Source: Microplitis mediator (taxonomy: Eukaryota > Arthropoda > Insecta > Hymenoptera > Braconidae). Taken from it: DNA of 64,000 bases. Below are positions 21,794 through 33,753 of the stretch, one piece after another; position 1 is the stretch's first letter; the number at the start of each line of letters is the position of its first letter. The notes beneath the pieces were generated by a model. The model was not told the origin of the DNA, did not search any database, and worked only from the letters and a program-made list of their open reading frames with translations. Both the position numbers and the translations under genes were made by a program. The DNA lies in assembly GCF_029852145.1 (NCBI RefSeq), contig NC_079976.1, positions 15,175,104 through 15,239,103 of the forward strand, written 5' to 3'.

Positions 21794-22013
21794 ATCATTC
21801 ATTCAGAAAACGCTAAAGCTAGAAATTCTACTCCAATCAACCAAGGCAATTTTCTAAATGCAGAAATCGTGATACAAAGATACACAATAATTCAAAACCT
21901 AGGAATAATGGATAGTAAGAATTCTAAGACTAAAGTTGCTACTCATGATAATGATACCCTTCAATATATTCCACTTGAAAAATTGAACGGCAGTTTTCTA
22001 CCGCCGAGATTTA
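21794..22013 (+). CDS. OB-fold (RPA-like) gene, downstream exon
   Basis: The acceptor (CATTTATAG) lies just after the LINE's microsatellite flank and the donor (GTAAGT) at 22014. In between lie 73 codons plus one base, without a stop. Joined in phase 0 to 3188 the frame is continuous. Residues such as NAEIVIQRYTIIQNLG suggest the later strands of the same OB fold. This match of phases across an 18.6-kb insertion is the main support for a real spliced gene. No further exon can be assigned with confidence; those at 35.9 kb and beyond are candidates. Confidence 0.5.
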
Positions 22014-22055
22014 GTAAGTAATTGAGAATTCTAATTATTTAGTTTTCAAATTTAA

Positions 22056-22680
22056 AGGCCGTGGGACGATAAGTATACCGAATCGGCCCCAGATAGGGAT
22101 CGGGCTCATTTTTTCAGGGAATGTTTGTACCCATGAGATACTTTGATGCTACGAGTTTCAGGTCTTTATCTATAACCTCTTCGGAGTAAATCGAAAAATA
22201 CTGAAAATTAGAACAAATTGATGTTCTCAGAGCGTACTTATTCGATTGATCTGAAAATTGGATATGTTTTGGGGGTTGATGGTAGCTATCTGGAAAAAAA
22301 AAAAGAGCTATTTCGGCTCACAAAAACCTAAAAAAAAACGAGTTTATATTTTTAATTCCAATTTTTAGGCATCTTACCATTACGACACAGTTATGGAAAT
22401 ATTTTTTTTGAATTCCTCATCCAATTTCCTATGAATCTATGGCCTTTCGAAATTTTGAAAAATGGTACTACATATTAAAAAAAAATAAAAACCATTTTTT
22501 GCTCTAAAATCGGGTTTTTCTAATAATTTTACTCTTGAACTGATAAAATACAAAACTTACTCGTTTACTGAGGCAGAGAAAACCATAAAAGAAAAAAAAT
22601 ATCCTTACATTATTAAAATAATTTCATTCAATGTACTTAACTATTATTAAAAACTCTATCAGTAACTGTAATGAGTAAAT
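22056..22680. repeat. Fragment of an unidentified MITE-like repeat
   Basis: GGCCGTGGGACGATAAGTATACC, followed by GC-balanced then A/T-run sequence, looks like one arm of a palindromic MITE. I could not find its inverted partner in the window. No gene is visible. Confidence 0.3.
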
Positions 22681-22939
22681 CAGTATTCATTACTATTGTT
22701 TATGTAAATCAACGTTGTTTCAGAGAACTTAAATGTTCCCGCCCGATATTCAATGAATTTAACAACCACAAGATGGCACTGTAATTCGAAATTGGTAACA
22801 CTGTTTTTTTTGTGAAAAGTCACTAGATCTGTAGATAACCTAAAAATTACTGAGTGTTGACATTCCAAAGAATTGGCTGTACTATTATCTCTATTTAGTA
22901 ATTATTTTTAATTGTTTAAAAAACTATTTAAGTGAAAAT

Positions 22940-23521
22940 ATGTCGACCCCTGAAGCTAATAATCCAAAGGGTTGTATTTGTTCGAAGTACCTGAAAAAAA
23001 TGCCGGGTACTCCAAAACATATAAAATCTGACGAAGAAGCTGAAGAGTTTTCAACTGTTTTTGAGTGTCCGATTGTAGTTGGTGATATTCGTTGTTCGAA
23101 TTGTCGCGTAAAAAAATATAAAAAAACCAAACTTGAAGATGAGAATCAGGAATTATCGTTGGAAGATGAACTACCTTCAGATAGCAGTGATCTTTTAGAA
23201 AGAACAGAATCGAGTTTATCAACGATGACTTTATCTCAATCAAGTACTGATGATCCATCTATTCATTTAGATGTTGCCTGTGATGATGAAATAGAAGAAT
23301 GTATAGAAGTTCAAATGAAGAGATCTGTTGCGACTCATAGATATTGTTGTGTATGTTCTGTCTCAAATCAAAATCTAGTCGTTGTTCCTCAAGATGCCTG
23401 TATGCAATGCTTTATAAAGAAAAGAATTTTTATTCCGCATGGGAATCGATGCTGCAGCGATCATCTCATAAAAAAACGCTTTTATACGGAGAATTTGAAC
23501 CACTCGAAAGTTTATTCTAAT
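22940..23521 (+). pseudogene. DDE_Tnp_4/HARBI1-like transposase, N-terminal zinc-binding part
   Basis: A 194-codon frame starts at an ATG. It has an early Cys-rich segment (CPIVVGDIRCSNC), an acidic/Ser linker, and a second Cys/His segment (YCCVCSVSNQNLVVVP, then CMQCFIKK and GNRCCSDH). That second segment resembles the zinc-binding region found ahead of DDE_Tnp_4 domains in invertebrate transposases. The frame ends at TAG (23522). Coding-like sequence continues in another frame to about 23636 (MDDFRITDEQLF), so there is also a frameshift before the MITE insertion at 23637. The HTH part follows the MITE at 25544. The family assignment is by motif memory, not a search. Confidence 0.55.
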
Positions 23522-23636
23522 TAGAGTAACTTAAAATCTTCAGAATTGTCTAAAATGATGAAAAGTTTGGATGTAGAATGTGATTCGACACATTTGATAA
23601 AATGGATGATTTTCGAATAACTGATGAGCAACTTTT

Positions 23637-25543
23637 CCCTTGCGGATTCGGGGTTACTGTGAAATTACAGTGAAATCACAGTGAAATCAATTTTACCGTA
23701 AGTTTACTGTGTATTGATGATAATTTCATAGTGAATTCACAGTCGTTTTGTGCCATTTCGTCACTCTGGTTATATAGTAATTTTACAGTAATTTTATGGT
23801 AGTTCCATAGTGATTTCACTTGTGATTCTTTTGTAGGTTTACAATTAAATTACCATACTTTCATGATAATTTTACTGTCGATCAGCTATCGATTTATGGT
23901 AACCCAACAATGGTAACACTGAGGCTTTATCATGGGTTCACAGTCAGTTTATCGTGATTTCACTACGAATTCACTGTGATTCCATAGTAATCTAATAGTG
24001 TTAACTCTGTGGCTTTACAATAGTTTCACAGTCAGTTCATAGTGGTTTCACCATGAATTTACCGTGATCCCATGACAACCTAGTAGTATTAGCACTGTGA
24101 CTCTATGATATTTTCACAGCAAATTATTAGCGTTTTCTCCATGATTTAACTCTACTTTGATAGTGATCTAATACGGTACATCTATCATCAATCCAATTTC
24201 AAAATCAAAATTTGAATTTTTAATGTCATTAATCGATAGAAATGGAATTAAAAAAAAAAAATAATATCAATTATTTCATAAATGCTCCTATAATTATTTG
24301 TAAGTTTAGCAAATATTTGGGCACATATGTATTTTATTTATTATAAATTTAGCTATTTTAGGAATTTCCGAGCGAAACTTCATCTGTAATTATCTAATTT
24401 AGTTAATTTTATAAAAGCTTAAGACGGTAAAATTCTTCAGAATTATGAAAAAAAATAAATAAATAAAAAAATTGAATAACTTTCTTTTCAAAACTGTATA
24501 AATTGAATTTAAACTACTGCAAAAAATAAAGAGAACATCATTTAGATTAATATTTCAATAGTAAATATTTATTATTCATCATAATTTAAAATAAAATATT
24601 CTTAAATTAAGAAAACTTGATGATTTACAAATGAAGGCAAACATTTTTTCTTTATAAATATCGAATTCTTTTAATTTTATAGTATTTAATAAAATAATTT
24701 TTCTTATAGCTTAGTCTTGAATATATATAGTATTGAATAGCATAAAGTAACAGATTAAATATGTACTTCCGAATGCGTGTGGTGGCCGAGCGGGCTAAAG
24801 TACATGACTTAAGTGGCTCTCAATCGAAGGGTCGGCAGTTCGAGTCCCATCATGCGTTAAAAAAAAATAAAATTTCTTCTTTACCGAGGGTAAAAAAATA
24901 GCATTTAATCCTCCAGAGGAATTACGTGAAGTCGTACAAAGGGATAATAAATAATTTTTGTAAACAAGAAAAATTATTTATTGAAAAACCAAGATTAGGA
25001 TTATTGTTGCTATTATAATATTATTATTAATTTTATTACTATTATCTTTGAATCAATAAATATAGGATCTCAATATTGCCCCTAAATCTCGATGAAAACT
25101 AAGCAGATCCAGGATTAAATGATTAAGAAATCACAGTAATATTTCTGTCAACTCACAGCGATATTATTGTGATTTCACGAAGAATCTATAGTAAGATTGC
25201 TGTAAAATCACTATATGATGACAGTATTATTACCGAGAAAGCATGACTGAAACACTGTAGATCCAGGATAAACTGATAGTGAAATCACTGTAAATACACA
25301 GTAATACCACTGTCAACTTACAGCTATACTACTGTAAATTAACTGTAATGCTATTGTGATTCTACTATGAATCGATGGTGAAATCATCATAAAATTACCA
25401 TCGGATGGTAATAAAAGCACAGTAAGCAAATGGCACAAAATCACAGTGATTTCACTGTCATTTCACCATGGGTTCACTATCTTTCCACTATAATCTCACC
25501 GAATTTTCACTATGATTTCGAAGTAATTCCGAATCCGCGAGGG
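23637..25543. mobile_element. MITE C with CACTGTGA-word arms and a tRNA-like core
   Basis: Inverted ends read CCCTTGCGGATTCGG and, on the other strand, CCCTCGCGGATTCGG, with TT on each side. If one TT is removed with the element, the interrupted transposase frame becomes continuous across the site. Both arms (about 23650-24180 and 25130-25520) are arrays of CACTGTGAAATCACAGTG-like words. The 0.95 kb between them is AT-rich and holds a type II tRNA-like sequence at 24773-24857. No protein is encoded. Confidence 0.8.
24773..24857 (+). ncRNA. Degenerate type II tRNA-like sequence (Leu/Ser-like)
   Basis: GTGGCCGAGCGGGCTAAAG is a good D-arm/box A of a tRNA-Leu or tRNA-Ser. A CTTAAGT anticodon-type loop (UAA if read as Leu), a long variable region and box B (AGTTCGAGTCCC) follow. 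Only about five of seven acceptor pairs form, and the anticodon and T stems are weak. It is probably a tRNA-derived core and not a functional tRNA gene. Confidence 0.5.
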
Positions 25544-25800
25544 TTTATATTTACTGGATTACAACGTGAAAACATACTCGAATTGCGAGACTTATTGACA
25601 ACTACGAGGAATACAGATTCCCGTTCAGTTATTCAAGCTCTCAATGTATTCTTATTTACGTTACGTACCGGTAACTCTAACAGGTTGATATCAGCGACCT
25701 TACAATTGGAAAATGAGATGCTGGTTTCAAAATATTGTGACCAAGTGATCCAATCATTTGAGAAAGATATATTACCTCAGTACTTTGGTTTTCGATCTAT
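25544..25800 (+). pseudogene. DDE_Tnp_4-like transposase, helix-turn-helix part (truncated)
   Basis: The frame reads IFTGLQRENILELRDLL, then RSVIQALNVFLFTLRTGNSNRLIS, and ends DILPQYFGF. This is the HTH region that precedes the catalytic domain in DDE_Tnp_4/HARBI1-like proteins. The frame then runs into a GT microsatellite and another repeat; the DDE domain is not found. It is the continuation of 22940-23636 beyond MITE C. Confidence 0.6.
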
Positions 25801-25803
25801 GCA

Positions 25804-25805
<2 letters not shown>

Positions 25806-25879
<74 letters not shown>
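25806..25879. repeat. (GT)n microsatellite
   Basis: About 37 GT units with few interruptions. The Cys/Val repeat frame reading through it is not a protein feature. Confidence 0.95.
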
Positions 25880-25885
<6 letters not shown>

Positions 25886-26501
25886 TATGAATGTGTATGA
25901 CCGGCTTATAACTTTTTAACTAATGAACCGATTTGGATGGTTAAGGCGGCAATCGAAAGAGCTTGTTGGTCATCAACTTTTCTGAAAATTTCAGATCATT
26001 TGATCAAGTAGATTCGAAAATATTCGCGAATTACGGAAAAAAAATTTTTTTTTTGTTTTTTATTGATTTCTCAGAAACGACTCGAACGATCGACTTCAAA
26101 ATCTAATCAGCTCTAGAACTCAATAAAACGCGTCGAATGCCGCCTCAACCATCAAAATCGGTTCATTCGTTCGTGAGATATCGTAGGCAAAAGAAATGCC
26201 AAAAAACTGTTTTTTGCGAATATCTTTGAAACGACTTGACCAAACAATTTCAAAATTTTATCAGCTTTAGAACTCAATAAAACACGTCGATTGCCGCCTC
26301 AACCATCAAAATTGGTCGATTCGTTCGTGAGATATCGTGGGAGAAAGAAATGCTAAAAACGGTTTTTTTCGAAAAGAATGGGATACAATAGTATTTTCGA
26401 GCTCGAAGAGCTCGAAAGTGTACTTACAACAATGTTTTCGAGCTCAAGGAGCTCGAAAACAGCGGGAAGTTTTGGGGCTGGCCCGCAGGGTCAACCGATA
26501 G
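25880..26501. repeat. Repeat D, copy 2
   Basis: The sequence GAACCGATTTGGATGGTTAAGGCGG, tandem-like repeats of 'ACGACTTGACC...TCAAAAT', TTTTCGAGCTC palindromes, and the end GCGGGAAGTTTTGGGGCTGG...GGTCAACCGATAG all recur inverted at 29960-30560. No coding frame is convincing. Copy 2 is cut at or near the GT microsatellite. Confidence 0.65.
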
Positions 26502-26699
26502 ACAGATTTATTTTACGGGGTTGTGTTGTCATAAAAGGCGGTCTAAAAGTTTAAATAATTAATCTTTAAATTTTTTGTTTCTTGGAGTTCTTTTTATAAA
26601 CATACTCAACAAGACGACACTATGAAAGTTTATACAATATTTTGATTTCATTAATTATTAACTTTTGAAGTAACAAAAAAATTAAAAATTAAAATAATG
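26502..26699. other. AT-rich gap
   Basis: No feature is seen between repeat D and the CACTA-like frame; it could be intron or flank of the older transposon. Confidence 0.4.
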
Positions 26700-28039
26700 T
26701 ATGCTCTAGAAAACGAGTATACCCTGTAAGTCATAGTTTTGGTCGTTTAAGAACAGATGAAAATATTCGTACCGATATGATGAAAAGTTTTGATCTAAAT
26801 CAAGAAGTAAATGGCGTCAAAGGGCCATCAGCATTAATGTTGCTACCTTTATTCAATTTATCTAAAGGCATGGTCGTTGATAGTATGCATTGCTGCTTCC
26901 TTGGCGTAGCAAAGCACCATACCAAGTTATTATTGAAAAAAAATTATAAAGAAGTTATCATAAATAACAAAAAAAATGTAGTAGTCGATTATTACATTGG
27001 TCGCCCTGAACAAAAAGAAGAAATCAATTCAATATTTTTGGAGATAAAACCACATAGTATACGTTCAAGATTGCCTAGAAATATAAGTACAATTTCATCT
27101 TGGAAAGCTTCCGAGTGGCGCCATTGGTTAGACTGTTGTGTTATTTGCTTAAAAAATATCCTTCCCAAAAATTATTTGGATCACCTTGCACAATTGGCAG
27201 AAGCAGTGAATATATAAAACAGCGATTCTATCATACTCGAAAAACTTGAATATGCTGATTATTTATTGAAAAACTACGTTAACTTATTTCAGACATATTT
27301 TGGGTTAGAAAATATGACCTATAACATTCATTTGCTGACTCATCTAGTTGATAGTATTCGCAAATGGGGTCCTTTTTGGGCTCACTCAACATTTTTATTT
27401 GATTCGTGGAATAGAAGAATTGTACATAAGATAACAATCCCACACTCACGATGTAATCAAATATCAGATAGATATCTGTTATCACATTATCTTCTGAGTT
27501 GAATTGATGATAATTCGATATCGGAAGAAACCCAAGAAAATTTAAGAAAACTCATAAGAATTCCATTAGTTGCAAATGGTAATCAAAAAATTATGGGAAA
27601 AGGGAAAGCAAAAAAAATTGAGCCAAGCGAATCTGAAAAACGGGTCCTTGCTAAATTAGGATATAATCCAGAAAATTTATGTTCATATTCGAAGGGAGCA
27701 GTCAATGGAGTTAATTTTACTTGTGCCAAAGAAAGAGAAACTAAATTTTGTAATTCTTTTATGCATACTGATAATATAGGTTTCGGAGAAGTACTCAAAT
27801 TCGTACATTTTTCGGTAAAAAATACTGAAATTCATGGGGTGTGCTTGCTAAGATTAGGTGATATTTGTCATGATTTGAATGTATCATATATTAAAAAAAC
27901 AAAAAATACGGAAGATTTTGCTTTCGTCGATAACAAAGCTGTAGTTAGTCCTGCAATTAAAATATGGCTCGAAGATAAATCATATATTTTTAAAATACCA
28001 AATTCATGGGAAACGGATCGAGTTCATTTGGTAGTTTAA
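26700..28039 (+). pseudogene. Animal CACTA/EnSpm-like transposase fragment
   Basis: One frame runs from about 26715 to 28039, broken only by TAA at 27215-27217 and TGA at 27500-27502. It carries KGPSALMLLPLFNLSKGMVVDSMHC, a motif like the tnp2/Transposase_21 family. WKASEWRHWL and, after the first stop, MTYNIHLLTHLVDSIRKWGPFWAHSTFLFDSWN follow, as in the DUF4218-type region. The C-terminal part (after 27593) is unrecognised and ends normally. The catalytic N-terminal half is missing upstream. Two nonsense codons without frameshifts suggest a fairly young pseudogene. Family naming rests on motif recognition alone. Confidence 0.65.
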
Positions 28040-29082
28040 TTACTTTAGTGTTATTTGAATTAAAATATCTCTAATCATTTTTATTCTATTGGTAACAGAA
28101 GTTTCTAAAGTAAGTAGTAATTATTTAACAATATTGTTTTAGCCATCATGAGTTGGCCATAAAAATCATACGTACATTTTTGTCAATTACTTTTATTAAA
28201 TAAATAAATTTTTCAATAAGTTCATAAATTTATTGGAAAAATCCGATAAACATAACAAGTTTATTTATTTTACTCTCTTATGCATGATCTGTAATTTTAC
28301 GAAGGATAAGATTTATAATTGATCTTTAGTTTCATTTCGAATCTTTGTATCAAAGATGCAAGATGCGATTTGTCATGTTAAGTTATCTAACTGTTCAAAA
28401 ATTAAGTCATTCATATTTTTAAATTCAAAAAAGTTGAATTGATACTTACAAGTATTTCAAATGTGTTTGTTTTTTTAATAATAACTTCTAAATATTCTTG
28501 TGAAAAATTAAAACTCAATGAAAAAAGTACTTTAAATTATTTTTTTTTCCATTAAAATTTTTATCCTTATTCAAACGAATACAACCTTATAATAAATTTT
28601 AATATGATAATTCAATCAATAATTTGAATTCAATGCAAGTCTAATTACTTTACTCACCGAAAATTCAATTATTGATTAAAGGAATATGATTTTAGATAAT
28701 TATTTTATAAAAATAATATATTCTCAATGATGGTAAAATTTTCAATTTGTGATATCTTGAATAAAATTAAAATTTCAAAATTTGTCACTACTGCCATCTT
28801 TTGATAGCATCTTTCACTGCAAGAATGTCACAGGAAGCTACGCTTACTAATACTAAATCATATTCATATACTTTCCCGCTACAAAACGTTATATCGTACA
28901 ACAAAAGAAATAATTATACAGGTAAAACATTTATAAACAGTACTAGTCATTGATAATAAGTCAACAAATGCGAATTATATTACCCTAACTTTTTTTAAGC
29001 AATAGGAATCATGCATAACCGATCATTTAATTGATGAATTTTTGCTTCCGTTATAAAATCAATAACACATACATATATATAT
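28040..29082. other. AT-rich non-coding DNA
   Basis: No gene is visible. It would include the 3' end of the CACTA-like element, but no CACTA/G-type terminus could be placed. Confidence 0.5.
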
Positions 29083-29959
29083 TAGGGTGGCGCAAAAAAA
29101 CTGACTATTTTTTCTTTTTCGATCTCGCATGAAAATTTGTTGGTTTACGATGTTTTAAGAAGCCTCTCCGAAAATCAGCTCGATTAACAATTTTCAAAAG
29201 GTCACTCACGAATTTCGAAAATATCAAAAATAATCGAAATTCAGGTTTTTATTTCTAAATTTTTTATTTTTCGTCGTAAAAATAGTTTATATTTGTGAAA
29301 TCATGACTACGCTGAGAATTCCAGCCCAAAATTTGAATATTTAAACCTCGCTCAAGAATTTTAAAGGTTTCCGAGTGCTGTCTTTTAGACGGTTTTGAGC
29401 GACCCTCAAATATTAATAATAAAGCTTCTCGATTTTTTCACCATCAATTTGCATGATAATGAATAAAAATATATCCCGAGAAATAGAAATAATAAGTTTT
29501 TTACATCTTTTTTTATTTTTCACTTAAATTTGTTGGCTTTTTCGCTTATTCAAAACTTGCTAAATTTTATTGTTTAAGACTGTCCTGTATATTTTTGGTT
29601 ATGCAAAAGTTATATTTGAGTGAAATGACAATAATTGAGTTATAAAAAAATATAAAAACTGATTCAAACTATTAGTTACATATTATCAGTTAATATTCAA
29701 AATTCTTGAGCGCCGTTTAAATATTTAAATTTTGGGCTGAAATTTTCAGCATAGTCATGATTTTACAAATATAAACTATTGCTGCCACGAGAAAGAAAAA
29801 AATTTAGAAATAAAAATCCGAATTTCCATCATTTTTGATGTTCTCAAAATTCGTGAGCGACCTCTTGAAAATTTTTTATTGAGCTGATTTTTGGAGAGGC
29901 TTCTTAAAACATCGTAAACCAACAAATTTTCATGCGAGATCGAAAAAAACAAAATCGGT

Positions 29960-31784
29960 CTATCGGTTGACCCTGCGGGCCAGCCCTAAAACTTCCCGCT
30001 GTTTTCGAGCTCTTTGAACTCGAAAACTTTGTCGTGAATACATTTTCAAGCTCTTCAAGCTCGAAAATACTTTTGTATGTGGCTCTTTTCGAAAAAAATA
30101 GTTTTTTACCATTTTTTCTCCAACGATATCTCTCAAACGAATAAACCGATTGAGACGATTGAGGTGGCAATCGAAGCGTTTTATCAAGTTCTAAAGCTGA
30201 TCGAATTTTAAATTCGATTTATCGAGTCATTTTTGAGATATTTAAAAAAAAATAAATAAAAAATTTTTTTTTTTAATTCTTTCGACAACGGTTTCTCTTG
30301 AACGAATGAACCGATTTTAATGGTTGAGGTGTCATTCGACGGGGCTTATAAAGCTCTAGAGCCCAGTTTATTTTGAAATCAATCCATCGAGCACATTAAA
30401 TGTTATCCGAAAAAAACACTTTTGAAAAAATTTTATTTTTGGAATATCTCTGAACGAGCCCTACTGATCAAGCTCAATTTCCTTACAGCTTCAAGATATT
30501 GACAAGCCGCGTCGAATGACACCTTAAAGTTCAAAATCGGTTCATCCGTTCAATAAATACAGGTATTTACATACGTACGTACATTGTAATGGGTGTGCTT
30601 ACTATATTGGTTTAAATTGTGGTCCCAATATAATAAGTGTCCTTCACATATGCAAAACTTAAGGCGTTCTGCGAGCCTGTCTGACTGTCTCAGTATCTCC
30701 AGGTGAGGGTAAACCCCAACTGGACCACGCAGTGAAAAATAAAATTTAAGAGAGAGAAAATTCGTTGAAGCTTATACTTGTAAAGGGAAATGTTCAGAAA
30801 TAATTAATATGTAATTTATAGAAAATAAATGAGTCTAGCATTTATTTAAAACGGGTCGTCTTACAAAATTTTATAATGACAGGTGAACAATAAATTAAAA
30901 TAGATGATGAATTTGACTTTGAAAAGATTTATGCTGACTCTACTATTATGATATTATAAGTGACTCTATTTTAACGATTTTTCTCAACGACTCTATGAAC
31001 AAATTTTTCAATGACTCTATTAACGATACTATAATGACTCTATTAAAATTTTTTACAATCTGAAAAACTCCACTCACTTCAACACTCTTACTCCAACCAC
31101 TATTCCGTGACCTCCGCCGATCTCTTCAACAAGACTCCAATAGATTCCAAAGGTCCTCTAGCCTCCTTGAACCCAATCCTCAGTCAGCAGGTCCCAAGTC
31201 CACTTCCAAACCCCAATCCTCCAATAATCCACAGTAATTTATAATAACCAGAATAAGCTTTCACTCACCAGTGGGCTTATAGGCTCTTGGCAATAGCGTG
31301 TGTATAAATAAATTAAACTGGATGTCGAATGTAGAAATTTTATAGTATATATGTGTATGAGTGCGGAAAATGCGTCCGTCTCTGATGAACGCCAAAAACC
31401 AAGAGACCATCTCTCGAGAATTGTTGAGCCTCGTACCCCTCACTCGCAGGTTGGCCAATGTCTACAAAAACAAAACTGCCCTAAAACTCGACAGCAGTGA
31501 CCCCAGCGATGAGTGGATTGTTTGTTTATCGGCCGACGTTGTAGGAGGAGGTCGCTCTCGTTTTGGCGCGAATCGAATTTGAATTTGAATTTAAAAGACA
31601 TAAATTTCACCCCGTTACAACATACATACATACATACACTCGGACATCATCTTGAAATTAGTCAGAATAGCTTCCTAGGACCTCAAAACGTCGACATCTG
31701 ATAAAAATTCGAATTTTGAAAAACGAAACCAATCACTTCCCGAATTTTTGAAAATTTACAATTTTCTTAGCGGGAAGTTATAAT
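29960..31784. mobile_element. Repeat D, copy 1, inserted in E1
   Basis: AATCGGT stands at both edges (29953-29959 and 31785-31791), giving a candidate 7-bp target duplication inside the E1 arm. The insert begins CTATCGGTTGACCCTGCGGG and ends AGCGGGAAGTTATAAT. It matches 25880-26501 in inverse orientation. It carries TTTTCGAGCTC palindromes and several copies of a 'GAATGAACCGAT' segment, and is itself interrupted by a solo LTR at 30585. Its class is unknown; no TIR longer than about 10 bp is seen. Confidence 0.6.
30585..31619 (+). mobile_element. Solo LTR 2, about 1.03 kb
   Basis: The segment begins TGTAATGGGTGTGC and ends TTTCACCCCGTTACA, with ACAT duplicated at 30581-30584 and 31620-31623, the 4-bp signature of Ty3/gypsy elements. 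It lies in an ACGT/ACAT microsatellite of repeat D. It shares TGTAA...GTTACA ends with solo LTR 1, but the bodies look different. Strand is arbitrary. Confidence 0.75.
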
Positions 31785-31828
31785 AATCGGTTGTTTTGCG
31801 CCACCCTAATATATATATATATATATTA

Positions 31829-33711
31829 GGGTGGTCCTTATTTTGGACATTTTTGAATTTTTATGCTCCCAGAGGCTTATGTGGTTCGAAATAAATAAAA
31901 AAAAATATCCTCAAAGTTTCAGGTCTCTATCTCAATTTTAACCCGTGCCGCACAGCAATGTAAGTTTCCCATTTAAATAACACGGGGTTTTTGGCATTGA
32001 ACAATTAATTTTTTATTCCGGCTAAAGTACTTGTTCGAAAAATTTAAAACTCTGTAGACTTTATCCTTATATCAGCAGCTGCTCCTCAGAATTTTTATAG
32101 ATTTTCAGCTACTATAATTTTGGGGGTACAGCATGATCAAAAAAAAGAAAAAAAATATTTTTTATTTCGATCTAAAATTTTTTTTAAATAACATATCAAA
32201 TCACTCTGCATGCTTATCAGAAGTTCTTACTTTTTTTCATTCTCGCACCCAATTGGGTGAACAGCATATCTTTGTTGCACTAATACAGTAATCAGGAGCT
32301 TTGGACGAGTTTTTCTTATAAACAAACGATTATTTTCAAAAAATTAAAGCGCACTTCGCTAAGTGAGACAATAGTGCGTTAATGTGCGGTAGAGTGTATC
32401 TTAAAAGGATTTTTCTAATTTATTACGATCACCTCTCAAAATAGTTTCAATTACAACAGAAAAAATTCCCTTAAAGTTTAAGCTCTTAATTCTAACAGGA
32501 AGAGTTACCGCAAAATTATTTTTCTGCCCTCCGGCCGGAAAGTGGCAACTTTCGGGCCGCTGCCCTGAACGAAGTTGCAACTTTCCAGCTTCGTCGAGCA
32601 GAAAAATAGTATACGCACCTTGGCCAGTAAAAAAGAAAGCCTCAGACCACATGTTTGTCAACCTCGGCTTCGCCTCGGCCAACAATTACATGTGCTCTGA
32701 GACTTTTCTTATTTTACTGGCCTAGGTATGTAATATACTATTTGTGATTTTTTCAAGAAAGATTTTCGTTTATGTTATTTGACTTTGTGTCTTTTTCAAA
32801 AATACATAATGCATTCAATTAATATCAGAGATCGGTATATCTATGCCGTATGTCTTAGTTTAACATTTAGTGAATATAATCAATAAATTTCTTTCAATAT
32901 TTGCTTAAGTAAGTTCGTCACCTTTAAGTTTATTATTTGTTTTAAGCATTAAATAATAAACAAAATGTTAGAAGTTTTGTGTATCATAATATCGAAATAA
33001 TTATTAATTGACAATTTTCTAACTATAATAAATTATTAATAAAATAGATCTCTTTGATAAATAAATATAATAAACTTAAAAAATCACAAAAACAAAATTT
33101 GTGGCACGTTGTCCCGTTGGAATTAAGAGCTCAAACTTTAAGGGAATTTTTTTCTGTCGTAATTAAAACCGTTTGTGAGGTGATCGTAATGAATTCAAAA
33201 AATCCTTTTAAGAAACACTTTACTGCACACTAATGCAAAGTTCCTGATGACTGTATTAGTGCAACAAAGATATCTCGTTCACCCACTTAGGTGCGAGAAT
33301 AAAAAAAAGTAAGAACATCTGATAAGGATGCAGACTGATTTGATATGCTATTTGAAAAAAATTTTAGCTAAAAATAAAAAAAATAATTTTCTTCTTTTTT
33401 TTCATCATGCTGTATCCCTAAAATTATAGTAGCTGAAAATCTGTGAAAATTCTGAGGAGTAGCTGCTGATATAAGGATAAAGTCTACAGAGTTTCAAATT
33501 TTTCAAACAATTACTTTAGCCGGAATAAAAAATTAATTGTTCAATGCCAGAAACCCCGTGTTATTTGAATGGGAAACTTACATCGCTGTGCGGCACGGGT
33601 TAAAATTGAGATAGAGACCTGAAACTTTGAGGATATTTTTTTTTATTTATTTCGAACCACATAAGCCTCTGGGAGCATTAAAATTCAAAAATGTCCAAAA
33701 TAAGGACCACC

Positions 33712-33712
<1 letters not shown>
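31829..33712. mobile_element. TA-flanked palindromic element E2 (GGGTGGTCC ends)
   Basis: Ends are inverted GGGTGGTCCTTATTTTGGAC, flanked by TA. Arms of about 0.55 kb (31829-32410 and 33115-33712) are inverted copies. The 0.7-kb core contains a GC-rich patch with short hairpins (32525-32720: GGCAACTTTC/GTTGCAACTTTCC, and CATGT..ACATG around CCTCGGCTTCGCCTCGGCC). No coding frame is convincing. Confidence 0.82.

Positions 33713-33752
<40 letters not shown>

Positions 33753-33753
<1 letters not shown>

Larger units (their letters stand above)
29085..31806. mobile_element. TA-flanked palindromic element E1 (GGGTGGCGC ends), with nested inserts
   Basis: Ends are inverted GGGTGGCGCAAAA. TA flanks both (29083-29084, 31807-31808). 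The arms 29085-29440 and about 29690-29959 are inverted copies (CGATCTCGCATGAAAATTTG, GAGAGGCTTCTTAAAACATCG). The right arm is split by repeat D copy 1 (29960-31784). Confidence 0.8.

Noticed and set aside
24773..24857. Functional tRNA-Leu gene
   Set aside because: The acceptor, anticodon and T stems have several mismatches, and it sits in a MITE.
25800..25900. Cys-Val repeat peptide
   Set aside because: Translation of a GT microsatellite.
32401..32685. 94-codon minus-strand frame
   Set aside because: It spans the E2 arm and hairpin core, with no recognisable protein features.
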